From: Pseudonocardia sp. CNS-004
GTDB lineage: Bacteria > Actinomycetota > Actinomycetes > Mycobacteriales > Pseudonocardiaceae
Direction of reading: 5' to 3'
Assembly (NCBI GenBank): GCA_001942185.1
Contig: MKJV01000033.1
Span: forward strand, 1-64,000
DNA length: 64,000 nt
Part shown: in pieces, positions 1-8,947 of the stretch
How positions within the stretch are numbered: the stretch's first letter is position 1
Layout of the letters: every line of letters begins with the position of its first letter
Notes under the pieces: generated by a model
What the model saw: the letters and a program-made list of their open reading frames with translations, nothing else
What the model was told of the DNA's origin: nothing
Databases searched by the model: none
Position numbers and translations under genes: made by a program

Positions 1-177
1 GTCCTCCGCATCGCCCAGGAGCGGGCACGCCTCAGTCGGGCCGAGCGCACGCTCCTATCAGGCCACGCGTCCCGGGCGATCCGGATGCCTGGCAGGGCCA
101 CACATCGCCGAGAAGCCACCCACGGTCAGCCCCCGCGGCGGGCACCGAAGATAAGGAGCGAACCCTGCCAGGCGTGA
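1..177. other. no gene recognised
   Basis: I find no convincing coding sequence in this left edge. The minus strand immediately after the transposase fragment does not continue into the integrase-like OrfB expected for an IS3 element, so the element is cut here. I see nothing else assignable. Confidence 0.5.
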
Positions 178-507
178 TCATCGTGGCACTGACCCGAAGA
201 AACTCGCGGCCCTCTTCAAGATCTCGTTCGCCCGGCGCAGCTCGCGAACCTCCTGCTCGAGCTCGCGGACCCGGGCGGCCTCGTCGGTGCTCACGCCGGG
301 TTCGTGGCCGTCGTCGATGTCGGCCTGGCGCACCCACAACCGCACCGACTCGACCCCGTAGCCGAGCTGGTCGGCCACCCGCTTCACGGTGCCGTGGTCG
401 CTGCCCAACTCCGCCCGCAGGGTGCGGACCATCCTCACCGCGGCGGTCTTCTCCTCCTCGGAGTACCGGCGCGTGGTCGGCTTGCCCGGCGACTGCTCTC
501 TCGGCAT
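178..507 (-). CDS. IS3-family transposase OrfA (orphan)
   Basis: Small DNA-binding subunit of an IS3-type transposase, about 109 residues from the ATG at 507; an upstream ATG at 543 is in frame but less likely. It has the usual helix-turn-helix opening (RRYSEEEKTAAVRMVR, then GYGVESVRLWVRQ) and the coiled-coil tail with leucine heptads (ELEQEVRELRRANEILKR). In complete elements OrfB follows by -1 frameshifting near the end of this frame. Here no OrfB-like sequence follows, so the protein is probably non-functional on its own. It has no functional link to the catabolic genes beside it. Confidence 0.8.
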   Translation of the reverse strand: MPREQSPGKPTTRRYSEEEKTAAVRMVRTLRAELGSDHGTVKRVADQLGYGVESVRLWVRQADIDDGHEPGVSTDEAARVRELEQEVRELRRANEILKRAASFFGSVPR

Positions 508-600
508 GACTCCATCCTCGTTTCCAAGGTCAGGAGCCTCCACAGGACCCAGGGCGAGTCACTTCAGCCGGTCACTTTGACAGAACCGAACCACCTGTCA
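178..600 (-). mobile_element. IS3-family insertion sequence remnant
   Basis: The OrfA reading frame plus about 90 bases of its upstream region remain; OrfB and the other end are missing. The presumed outer end at 578-600 contains a short inverted repeat (TGACAG / CTGTCA) and abuts the 3' end of the RpiR gene. The element cannot be autonomous. The exact end is inferred, as no second copy or terminal repeat is present for comparison. Confidence 0.6.
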
Positions 601-1422
601 GTCGACATCGATCTCTGAGAGCGCCTCGAACCACTCGCCGACGCGGTCGTGACGGGCCTGCGCCGCGTCCGTGTCGAGCGCTGCGACCGTGTTCTCCAGC
701 AGGCAGGCGAGGCTGATGGCCGCGGTGTAGCTGGCCAGCCCGCCGACAGCGTCCATCGGCACCTCGAAGTAGGCCAGCGCCCTGGCGGCGTGCTTGCGCC
801 CGGTCTGGTCGGCGATCAGGACGAAGGGGATCTGGTGAGCGCTCAGCTGCCGGATCATCCTGCCGAACCCCTCGAGACGTCGGAGCAGGCCGACGACGAC
901 CACGACGTCGTCCGCCCCGAGGTCAACGAGTTCCTCCCCCAGCGTGCGCACGGACGCCGGGGCGACCGACACGAGCGGACGCAGCTGCGAGAGCTGACCG
1001 TGCAGGTGGAGCGCGACCGGGAAGCTGGTGCGGAAGCCGACGACGAGGACGCGTCGTGCGTCCTTGATCAGGCGGGCGGCGCGATCGAGCGCCTCAGGGT
1101 CGAGTGCGTCGAAGACCGACCGAAGGTTGTCGATCTCGAGCGCAAGGTGCTTCGCGTGAGCGTCCTCCGGAAGCGGCCGGGCCTTCGGGGACCCGAGCTG
1201 CGAGAGGACCCGGACGTGGTCGCGCAGCTCGCGCCAGTCACGGAATCCGATCACCCGCACGAGCCTGCTCATCGTGGCGGTCGAGACGCCGCACACCGCT
1301 GCCAGCTCAGATGAGTCGTAGAGCGCGATGTCGGCCAGGTGGTCGAGCAGGAATCGGGCGGCGCGTCGCTGCTGCGGCGGCAGCCCGGGCAGCGCCGTCT
1401 CGATGCGCTCGCCGACGTTCAC
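598..1422 (-). CDS. MurR/RpiR-family transcriptional regulator
   Basis: DNA-binding regulator of about 274 residues that senses phosphosugars or other small ligands. An N-terminal RpiR helix-turn-helix (SSELAAVCGVSTATMSRLVR, about residues 40-70) is followed by a SIS domain (RRVLVVGFRTSFPVALHLHG, about 130-150, through to the C-terminus). I start it at the GTG at 1422, which has a good ribosome site (GGGAAAGGAC) just upstream; the frame is open further up, but that stretch is nitrilase-like. It is the last gene behind the ABC transporter and nitrilase remnant and probably controls them. Palindromes at 6128-6201 are candidate operators. Its stop codon lies within the presumed IS end, so the last residues may be altered. 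Confidence 0.85.
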   Translation of the reverse strand: MNVGERIETALPGLPPQQRRAARFLLDHLADIALYDSSELAAVCGVSTATMSRLVRVIGFRDWRELRDHVRVLSQLGSPKARPLPEDAHAKHLALEIDNLRSVFDALDPEALDRAARLIKDARRVLVVGFRTSFPVALHLHGQLSQLRPLVSVAPASVRTLGEELVDLGADDVVVVVGLLRRLEGFGRMIRQLSAHQIPFVLIADQTGRKHAARALAYFEVPMDAVGGLASYTAAISLACLLENTVAALDTDAAQARHDRVGEWFEALSEIDVD

Positions 1423-1878
1423 GAGTGTCCTTTCCCGAGGGGTGCAGGCGAGCTTCCCGCCTCGCAGGGCCCGTCGGTCACCGTGCGGGCCGGAGAGACG
1501 GTGGCTTCCCGGCCCCACGGTATCGAGCACGCTCACGCGGTCGCGCTCACCGCCGTGGTCGAGAACCACAAGGGAGTTGTGCCGCGTCCCGGACGTCCTG
1601 CTCGAAGAAGGGCAGGACGACGACGAGCCCGAGCCGTCGGGACACCTCCGCGACCGCACCGACCTCCGGCCCATCGACCGGCCGGAGCCCGCGTACAGCT
1701 CGGCCTCTCCCTGGCAGAAGTACGGCGTTTTCGACAGCTCGGGGAGGACGACGAGCCACGCCCCCTGCGCCGCCGCCTCGCGGACGGCGGCGAGGAGATC
1801 CGTGAGGTCCCAGGCCTGGGACTCGTCCGTGCCGACGAGCTGCACGGTGGCGGCCCGCACAGTGGCGGGCCGGATCAC
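1423..1878 (-). pseudogene. carbon-nitrogen hydrolase (nitrilase family) remnant
   Basis: The N-terminal third of a nitrilase-superfamily amidohydrolase is recognisable from the GTG at 1878: the beta-strand opening (VRAATVQLVGTD), the catalytic Glu context (LVVLPELSKTPYF) and, in another frame, SRRLGLVVVLPFFEQD and then RHNSLVVLDHGGER. The frame shifts at least twice, and the part carrying the catalytic Cys is absent, so it cannot be active. Its start overlaps the stop of the ABC ATPase gene (GTGA), showing it was once co-transcribed with the transporter. The last segment runs in frame into the RpiR gene, giving a false 426-codon fusion. Confidence 0.65.
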
Positions 1879-2713
1879 GCGCCCTCCTGCTCCGAGAAGG
1901 CGGCGTCGACCTCGTCGCTCATGAGGTCGTACAGCCGGTCGGTGAGCGCGTGCGTCTCTGGCGCGCGTGGGTCGCGCCGCCCGGCAGGTCGACGTCGACG
2001 ACGGCCTTGATCCGCCCCGGACGGGCGGTGAAGACGACGATGCGGTCGGCGATCGCGACGGCCTCGTCGATGCTGTGTGTCACGAAGATCACCGAGACCC
2101 CGGAGTCCCTGCGGATCTGGCTGATGTACCGCTGCATGCGCGAGCGCGTCTGCGGGTCGAGCGCCGCGAAGGGCTCGTCCATGAGCAGGATCTCCGGGTC
2201 CATCGCCAGTGACCGGGCGATCGCCGCACGCTGGAGCATGCCGCCGGACAACTGCGCGGGCCGCTTGTCCCCGAACCCACCGAGCTCCATCCGCCGGAGG
2301 ATCTCGCGGGCGCGCTGCTCGCGCTCCTTGCGCGGCACGCCCTTGAGACGCAGTCCGAAGGCGACGTTCTGCGCGACGGTGAGCCACGGGTAGAGGGAGG
2401 CCTGCTGGAAGACCATGCCGCGGTCGGGGCCTGGTCCGGTGACCGGGCGGCCGTCGATGGTGATGCTCCCGGAGCTCGCGTCGACCAGGCCGGCGATCAT
2501 CGACAGCAGGGTGCTCTTACCGCAGCCGCTGGGGCCGAGTATGACGACGAACTTGCCGGGTTCGACGGTGAGGTCGACGTGGTCGACCGCATGCATCTCG
2601 TCGGGCCCGCCGTGGTCCCAGTACTTCGCGACCCGGCTGCAGACGAGTTCGCCGGTGCGGGAGGTGATGCCTGCCGAGGTGGTCCCTGCGGAGGTGACGG
2701 ACGTGTGGCTCAC
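1875..2713 (-). CDS. ABC transporter ATP-binding protein (SsuB/TauB type)
   Basis: ATPase of a nitrate/sulfonate/pyrimidine-type importer. Walker A GPSGCGKST, signature LSGGMLQRAAIARSL, Walker B ILLMDEPFAALD and the switch His in VIFVTHSIDEA are all present and in order. The GTG start at 2713 overlaps the permease stop (GTGA). The frame breaks near 1978; one added base restores the tail RDPRAPETHALTDRLYD, which ends at 1875 and overlaps the nitrilase start. So the shift is probably a sequencing deletion. It works with the permease at 2710-3644 and the binding protein at 3641-4705. The substrate is unknown. Confidence 0.88.
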
Positions 2714-3644
2714 TTCTCCGCACCCTTGTTTGCGACAGCGTCCCATCGCAGGATCCGGCGCTCGACGGCGCGGAAGACCGTGTCGAGGAGGAAGCCGCGA
2801 CCCCGATGAGGAACATGGTCAGGAAGACCAGGCTCGAGTTGAACGTGTTGCGGGCGAGCATGATGACCTGGCCGAGTCCCTCGCCCACGCCGACAGCCTC
2901 GGCGACCAGGACCATGACCCAGGCGGCGAAGAGGTTGAGCCGCAGGGTGCGCAGCAGGCCCGGCATGATCGACGGCAGGACCACGAGGAACAGGGTTTGC
3001 GCCCGGGTCGCGCCGAGCGTCCGCGCGACGTTGTGCTGGGTCTGGCTGACGTTGTTGATGTCGGCGATGGTGCCGAGCGTCATCGTGAAGAAGACGCCGA
3101 TGAACACCATGAAGAGGGCCGGGCCGTTGCCGACGCCGAGGATGATGATCGAGATCGGCAGCCAGGCCATCGGTGAGATGGGTGCCAGGAGCGTGACCAT
3201 CGGCATGAGCAGGCGCCGCATCGGCGTGACCTGGGTGATGAGCACGGCCACGACGATGCTCGCGACGAACCCGATTGCGAGGCCGCCGAGCACGCGAAGC
3301 ACGGTCGCCAGGACGGCGGCGAGCACTGGCTGGATCCCGCCGCCGGAGGCAACGTCGCCGGTGTTGAAGTAGGCCGACTGATCGGCGAAGTCGCCGATGA
3401 AGATGTGCGGCGGGGGCAGCGTGAGCTCCGGGGCGAGCCCGACGAGCCACGCCAGCTCCCACAGGGCGACGAAGAAGGCGATTGATCCCGCGAACCACAG
3501 GGCCTCGGCGACGGAGCGCCGGCGACGCCTCTGTCTCGCGGCGGCTGCCTGGGCGGCCCTCGTATCGGCACCGTGCGGTTCGGGCTCGCCGCGGGCGCCG
3601 CCGGTCACTGCACCGCGGGTCAACGTCCTCGTGCCGAGGCTCAT
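2710..3644 (-). CDS. ABC transporter permease (SsuC/TauC type)
   Basis: Inner-membrane subunit with about six hydrophobic segments, beginning after a long basic N-terminus (MSLGTRTLTRGAVTGGARGE). The EAA-type cytoplasmic loop that contacts the ATPase is visible (NVARTLGATRAQTLFLVVLP, then PGLLRTLRLNLFAAW). The ATG at 3644 overlaps the stop of the binding protein (ATGA). A frameshift near 2797 breaks the last transmembrane region; one extra base gives the natural tail FLLDTVFRAVERRILRWD ending at 2710. This is probably a sequencing deletion rather than a true lesion. Confidence 0.88.
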
Positions 3645-4705
3645 GCGCTCTTCCTCGCGAGCGAGGCGTAGAGGTCGGCGTTCTCGGCGATGACTTCCTC
3701 GAGCAGGGACCAGTCGAAGACGTCGGCACTTGGCGCGGTCTTGATGTACCCCATATCCGTGAGGTCGGCGGCGCGCGCGAGCATGAACTCCTGTTGGTTG
3801 CGCTGGTCGACGACGCACGGCTGGCCGGCGCTGGCACGTTTCACGATGTCTGGGCTGGTCTTGTAGTACGGCTCGGCGGTCACGCGCACGGCCTCGTCGA
3901 TGTTCGTCTCCATGAGCTGCTGGGCGAGCATCATGGAGCGGATGAGTTCCTTGATCTGGTCGCGGTACTTCTCGATCGCGCCATCGCTGGCGGCCAGCAC
4001 GCAGTCGGTGTAGCCCTCGCCGTACATGTCGACGCCGTCGGTGAGCACCGTGGCCCCGGACTCGTCGACGACCTGGAAGGCGTGCGGCTCCGTCATGCAG
4101 ACGCTGTCGAGGGCACCGCTGAGGAAGCCCTCGGCCAGCTCCTGCGGGGTGCCGAAGTACCTGGCGTCGATGTCGCGGAAGGACATGCCGGCCTTCTTCA
4201 GGTAGTTGTACGGGACCACCTCGAGCGTGTCGGCCTGGAAGGTCCCCATCGACTTCCCCTTGAGGTCGGCGGCGGACTCGATCCCCTTCTGCGCGATGAG
4301 GGTGAGCCCCTGGGCACCGCCACCGGCGACGACCTTGAGCTTCGCGCCCTTGTCGGTGAGCGTCATGAACTGCGTGTAGGGGATGAGCGAGACGTCGACC
4401 TGGCCGGCACCGAACAAGGTGACGGTGTCGGCGTTCGTGGGCGCGACGACGAACTCGAGCCTGACCGTGTCCGAGAAGTCCTTCTCGTGGACGAGGAAGA
4501 ACGACAGGTTGCACAGACCGGTGCCGTGCGTGGCCTTGATCGTGGTGATGCCGCCCTGCTCGACGATGGTGGAGCCCGAGGACTGGTCGGCGCAGGCGCT
4601 CAGGAGCCAGCTCGGGAGCGCGACAGCGGCACCGGTGACGGCTGCGCGGCGCAGGAAGCCGCGCCGACTGGTGAGGGTGGGGGCTGCGTGGGTCGGAACA
4701 GACAT
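3641..4705 (-). CDS. ABC transporter substrate-binding protein (NMT1/SsuA type)
   Basis: Extracytoplasmic solute receptor of 354 residues, intact. The N-terminus carries a twin-arginine signal (TSRRGFLRRAAVTGAAVAL) followed by a lipobox-like LLSAC, so it is probably a Tat-exported lipoprotein. The mature part has the NMT1/SsuA fold pattern: DVSLIPYTQFMTL, GKSMGTFQADTLEVVPYNYL and GALDSVCMTEPHAFQ. Families with this fold bind nitrate, taurine, alkanesulfonates or pyrimidines. The divergent amidohydrolase at 6315 hints at a heterocyclic amine or amide ligand, but that is inference. Confidence 0.87.
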   Translation of the reverse strand: MSVPTHAAPTLTSRRGFLRRAAVTGAAVALPSWLLSACADQSSGSTIVEQGGITTIKATHGTGLCNLSFFLVHEKDFSDTVRLEFVVAPTNADTVTLFGAGQVDVSLIPYTQFMTLTDKGAKLKVVAGGGAQGLTLIAQKGIESAADLKGKSMGTFQADTLEVVPYNYLKKAGMSFRDIDARYFGTPQELAEGFLSGALDSVCMTEPHAFQVVDESGATVLTDGVDMYGEGYTDCVLAASDGAIEKYRDQIKELIRSMMLAQQLMETNIDEAVRVTAEPYYKTSPDIVKRASAGQPCVVDQRNQQEFMLARAADLTDMGYIKTAPSADVFDWSLLEEVIAENADLYASLARKSA

Positions 4706-4720
4706 GCGGACGTCTCCTTT

Positions 4721-5604
4721 TCAGACCATCTCGTGGTCGGGGGCGAGGGAGGAGAGGAGTGAGAAGTCGACGAGTCCTTCCGGACGGGGTGCGTCGGCGT
4801 CGACGAGACCGAGGGACTGCACGCTCGACCAGCGACCGAGGATGACCTCTCGCAGGTGGCGGATGTCGGTCTTGGGGGGCTGGCGATCGAGCGCGTCGAC
4901 GAGCTCCGTTACGGACATCCCCGGGTACCAGTGGGCGGCGTGGGCCACCGCGGCGGCCGGGTCTTCGCGGATGAGCCGCTCGGCGTCGCGCATCGCGGAG
5001 ATCGCGGCGCTGACCGCCCCCGGGTTGCGCTCGAGCAGGCCGCGGGAAACGACGAGCACCGTGTCGGGGTACTCCTCGGCCCACAGGTCGGTGCCGTCGG
5101 TCGCCACGTGGGCGCCCTCGGCGACGAGCCGGCCGACGAACGGCTCGGCGAGGCTCATGGCGTCCAGTTCGGCGGACTCCCAGGCCGCTAGGGCTCCGGC
5201 GATCGAACCCACCTCGCGCACGTCGACGTCGTCCATTCCGAGGCCGTGCGCGGCCAGCCAGTCGTGGACGAGGACCTCCATGGGATCGCCCCGGAACGTG
5301 CCGATCGCCATGCCGGCCCATGGCTCCGTCGCAGGCACACGGGCGAGGACGGCGAGCCCACCGACACCGCTGCCGGCGACGACGACAGGGGCGTACTCCT
5401 CGTACGCGTCGACCAGCACCTGGGAGAAGGCGGCCGTGCCGAGCTCGCTCTCACCGGTGCGCATCATCTCGCCGGTCTCGGTGAGCTGGTCGATCGGCGA
5501 GAGGGCGACGTCGAGGCCGTGGCGTTCGAAGAGCCCGGTGCCCGCCGCGACGAAGAGCGGCAGGTTGGACAGGGCGCACCCGTGGTGAGGACATGCGTGC
5601 TCAT
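4721..5604 (-). CDS. NMT1-like binding-fold protein without signal peptide
   Basis: About 294 residues with the same fold as the neighbouring receptor (GTFRGDPMEVLVHDWLAAHG, ELDAMSLAEPFVGRLV, EYPDTVLVVSRGLLERNPGA). The start MSTHVLTTG at 5604 leads straight into the fold, with no signal peptide or lipobox. A frameshift near 5578 is repaired by one added base, giving ALSNLPLFVAAGTGLFERHG. The ATG overlaps the preceding stop (ATGA), so it belongs to this operon. A cytoplasmic protein of this fold could be a ligand sensor, a THI5-like enzyme or a transporter regulator; the sequence does not decide. Confidence 0.7.
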
Positions 5605-6110
5605 GAGGGCTTCTTTCGGAGGGTCAGGGGGTCGTCGGTGCGCACCCAGGGCCCGATGACGTCCGGGAGGTCCCCGGTGGCGTCGACGACGGCGTGGGTC
5701 ACGACCCGGGTGGCCGAGTGCCGGGAGGCGAGCGCGATCCGGGTGACGACGAGGAGCGTGGTCAGCAAGGTCGGGGCGGCGAACGGCACGGCGCCGACGA
5801 CCCTCGCGGAGACCCCGGGCGCCGCGATCCGGCTGCCGACGAGGTACCGGTGGCCTTCGTCGACGAGCACCGTGCTGCCCTCGGACGCACGCCCGGTCAC
5901 CTCGTGGACCGGGTCGTGGGTGCCGACCCCGACGATGACGAGAGGCCGGTGTTCGGCCTCTGGGAGGTGGCAGCCGCACGCCGCGCCCTCCTCGGTCGGG
6001 AGCACCAGGCGGGTGCTGAGGACCGGGACCTCGAGTTGCGCGAGGTCGGCGTCGGTCGCGAGGCCGTCGAGGACGAGGCTGGCGACGACGGTGGTGACCG
6101 CACTAGTCAT
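5601..6110 (-). CDS. hypothetical protein, first gene of the ABC operon
   Basis: Intact 169-residue protein that I do not recognise. It is alanine/valine-rich, has no clear signal peptide or membrane segment, and has a modest cysteine-histidine motif near residue 45 (GAACGCHLPEAEH) that could be a metal or active site. It starts at the ATG at 6110, and its stop overlaps the next start (ATGA), so it is probably translated together with the binding-fold protein. As leader of the operon it may be an enzyme acting on the imported compound. Confidence 0.6.
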   Translation of the reverse strand: MTSAVTTVVASLVLDGLATDADLAQLEVPVLSTRLVLPTEEGAACGCHLPEAEHRPLVIVGVGTHDPVHEVTGRASEGSTVLVDEGHRYLVGSRIAAPGVSARVVGAVPFAAPTLLTTLLVVTRIALASRHSATRVVTHAVVDATGDLPDVIGPWVRTDDPLTLRKKPS

Positions 6111-6127
6111 GCAAACGAGTTTTCATG

Positions 6128-6167
6128 CCTGAACTTCGCACGGGCTTACGTGGACGTGAAGTTCAGG
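6128..6167. promoter_or_regulatory. 10-bp inverted repeat, candidate operator
   Basis: CCTGAACTTC (6128-6137) and GAAGTTCAGG (6158-6167) form a perfect inverted repeat with centres 30 bases apart, about three helical turns. It lies between the divergent ABC operon (start 6110) and the amidohydrolase (start 6315). The spacing suits a dimer-of-dimers regulator; the RpiR protein is the nearest candidate. A hairpin in the leader RNA is the alternative. Confidence 0.5.
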
Positions 6168-6185
6168 TTTCGCAGTCCACAGTGC

Positions 6186-6201
6186 ATTTCGATTATGAAA
6201 T
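6186..6201. promoter_or_regulatory. ATTTC-N6-GAAAT palindrome, candidate RpiR operator
   Basis: ATTTC GATTAT GAAAT lies in the only A+T-rich part of this divergent intergenic region. Several RpiR-family regulators bind GAAAT/ATTTC inverted repeats, so this is a plausible site for the regulator at 598-1422. There is no direct proof. Confidence 0.4.
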
Positions 6202-6314
6202 CATGGTTGCACCATGGCCTGAGGGATAGCCACCTGGCCGCCTGTCACAGCACGCTCGGGCGCGACCACGCCCAGGCAGGTCGACGCCGTCCACGCCCCG
6301 AGGAGAAACAGCAC

Positions 6315-7810
6315 ATGACCCAGATCGTCATCCCTCGTTCCGTCGTGACTGCCGACCCGGTCACCTCCGAGGTCACCTGCACTGCGGGGCAGGCCGTCGT
6401 CGTCGAGGGCGGCATCATCACCGAGGTCGCCCCTGCCGCCGAGATCGAGACCCGACACCCTGACGTCGAGCCGCAGCGGTTCCCGCGCGCGATCCTTACC
6501 CCGGGCTTCGTCAACAGCCACCACCACGTCGGGCTGACACCCTTCCAGCTCGGCGTCCCCGACTCGAGCCTCGAGACGTGGATCGCCGCGCGCGCGGCGC
6601 ATCCCACCCTCGACCTCCGGCTCGACACGACCTACTCCGCCGTACAGATGCTCCGCAGCGGCGTGACGACCGTCCAGCACGTGCAGGGGTGGCACTCGAC
6701 AGACGCCAGCGACCTGACGGCATCGGCACAGGCCGTCCTCGACACCTACGGCGAGATCGGCATGCGGGGCTCGTACTCGAAGATGGTGCGGGACCAGAAC
6801 CTGCTCATCCACGACCAGGACGAGAGTCTCCTCGACCGGCTGCCCGTGGAGCAGCACGACCGGTTCAGTGCCTACCTCAAGGGTCTGCGCGTGCCCCTCA
6901 CAGAGCAGCTCGGCCTCTTCGAAGAGCTCCACGCCGGCTACGCGGACGACCCGCTGCTCGTCGTCCAGCTCGCCCCCGCCAACTTCCACTGGACCAGCGA
7001 CGAGGCGCTCGAGCAGCTCGGAGAGACCTCCGCCCGCACCGGCGTGCCCATGCACATGCACCTGCTGGAGACGATCTACCAGTCCATGTACATGGACCGC
7101 CGGGCCGGGGCCGAGCGCGTCTCGTACCTCGCCCGGTCCGGTGTGCTGAGCGACCGCCTCACCCTGGGCACGGCACCTGGCTCCAGGACACCGACATCGA
7201 GGCACTCGCGGAGGCCGGTGCGCACGTGTGCCACAACTGCAGCTCGAACTTCCGCCTGTCGAGCGGTCGGCTGCCCGTGCACGACCTCCTCGACGCCGGC
7301 GTCAACGTCGCCATCGGCATCGACGAGGCCGGCATCAACGACGACCGCGACATGCTTCAGGAGATGCGGATGGTCTGGACGGTCAACCGCGAGCCGGGTA
7401 TCTCTCGCCGGCGGCTCACCGCGGAGGAGGTCTTCACCATGGCCACCGTCGGCGGCGCCCGGACCACCGGCTACGGGCCGGGCCACGGCACGATCACGGC
7501 TGGCGCTCCCGCGGACCTCGTGCTGTTCGAGGAGGACACGCTGCGTCACCCGTTCCAGTTGCCCGGCGTCTCCGGGGTCGAGCTGATCGTCCAGCGCTCG
7601 CGTTCGGAGGCGATCACGGACGTGATGATCGGCGGGGCCTGGGTGATGTCGGGATCGCGCCTCACCACGATCGACGAGGAGGCCTTCACCGCGGAGATGG
7701 TCGACGCGTGCGCGTCGGTCGACCTCGACGCCTTCGCCGAGGACACCCGGTTCGCCGCCGCCCTGAAGGATGCAGTCGGCGGGTGGTTCGTCGAGGAGTA
7801 CGGCCTCTGA
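6315..7810 (+). CDS. TRZ/ATZ-type amidohydrolase
   Basis: Metal-dependent cyclic deaminase or amidohydrolase of about 498 residues, related to chlorohydrolases and 8-oxoguanine deaminases. The metal-ligand motif SHHHVG (about residue 72), the His of MHMHLLETI, the His restored at LGHGTWLQD and the Asp of IGIDEAGINDD follow the family order. The ATG at 6315 has an AGGAGAAA ribosome site. A frameshift near 7168 is repaired by one C (GGGCACGG to GGGCCACGG). It is divergent from the ABC operon and likely processes the imported substrate. It ends in a shared terminator at 7835. Confidence 0.85.
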
Positions 7811-7834
7811 GCCAGCGCACCACCCTCACGGTGA

Positions 7835-7870
7835 GGGGGCGTGCCACCCGGACCCGGGTCGCACGCCCCC
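7835..7870. terminator. bidirectional hairpin terminator
   Basis: GGGGGCGTGC (7835-7844) pairs perfectly with GCACGCCCCC (7861-7870) around a 16-base loop, between the convergent amidohydrolase and formamidase genes. A smaller palindrome (CCCTCACGGTGAGGG) overlaps its left arm. It marks where the formamidase frame should already have ended. Confidence 0.75.
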
Positions 7871-7882
7871 CTTCGGACACGC

Positions 7883-8880
7883 TCAGAGGCGGCGGCGAGT
7901 GCGCGCAGGTGCTGGTGCATCCCGCCGTAGGCCTGCACCGGGGGGAGCAGGTCCTTGGCGACCTTGACCACGGCCGTGAAGTTGGGATCGACCATGTTCG
8001 CGATGGGCGACTCGCTGATCTGGGTCAGCAGCTGGTAGGCGTCCATCTTGCTCAGGCCCATCAGGCCGCCCAGCCAGCCGACCATGTCGACCTGCGCGGC
8101 CCGCCAGGCGTCGTCGAGCGGCCGGCCGGAGCCCACCGTCATGATGTGGGTGTCGTCCTCGATCCGGGGCCAGGCGGGTGCCCCGCCCTTGATCAGCTCC
8201 ACGATCATCGTCACGTCCATCGCGGCCTCCACGGCCACGCCGCAGCTCTCGCCCTCACCCTGCCGGGCGTGCCCGTCGCCGATGGAGAAGAGCGCGCCCT
8301 CGACGTTCACGCCGAGGTAGCAGGTGGCCCTGCTGCGCATCTCCGGGGTGTCCATGTTGCCGCCGAAACTGTCCGGGACAGCCGTGGAGCGCACCTCGCC
8401 CCGCGCGGGCGCCACGCCGACGGTGCCCAGCATCGGGTTCAGCGGGAGCGGGATCTTCAGGTCCGACTCGATCGCGGAGAAGGTGGCGGTGCGGGCGGCC
8501 GAGTCGATCTCGTACACCCAGGTGAGCTCGGGCAGCGGCTCCTGGAGGGTGGCCGTCCGGTCGGTGCCGGTGAGGCCGCCGAACAGCGGGATGGTGGTCG
8601 ACACCCCCCAGTCCCTGGACGGCTCGATCGACACGAAGTGCAGCGCCAGCGTGTCGCCCAGCTCGGCACCTTCGACGTAGAACGGGCCGGTCTGGGGGTT
8701 GGTGTACCGGACGTCGATCAGCGCGCTGGCCCGGTCCTCCGTGCGGCGCAGCCGGCCGGCGAAGGCGTCGTCGGTCCACAACTTGAGCGCCGACCCCGGC
8801 CGGACCTTCCGGATCGGTGCGGTTCCGCCGAAGTTCCACCCGTACTCGTCGTAGGTCGGTGTGAACTCGATGACGTCCAT
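7883..8880 (-). CDS. acetamidase/formamidase family protein
   Basis: Hydrolyses short amides to acid and ammonia. About 332 residues from the ATG at 8880, which has a GGAGG ribosome site. Family blocks are clear: IRKVRPGSALKLWTDDAF near the start, DTLALHFVSIEP, SFGGNMDTPEMRSRATCYLG, GDGHARQGEGESCGVAVEAA and DDTHIMTVGSGRPLDDAWR. As written the frame reads on into the terminator and antisense sequence. I place the end at the TGA at 7883-7885, reachable after a one-base slip in the preceding GCC run; the exact C-terminus is uncertain. It is the last gene of the amide operon, next to an amidase. Confidence 0.82.
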
Positions 8881-8947
8881 GATCCTCCGTGCTCTCGGTG
8901 CTGTGCCCGGGGACTCGTCCCGCGGCAGGTCGTTCTCTGAAGCGTGA

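Noticed and set aside
598..1878. Apparent nitrilase-RpiR fusion protein
   Set aside because: RpiR has its own GTG and ribosome site at 1422, and the nitrilase part lacks its catalytic half, so the fusion is accidental.
2517..5321. Very long minus-strand open frame of over 900 codons covering ABC genes
   Set aside because: It is a read-through created by high G+C and a frameshift: only its permease segment resembles a protein. The true genes lie in other frames with coupled starts and stops.
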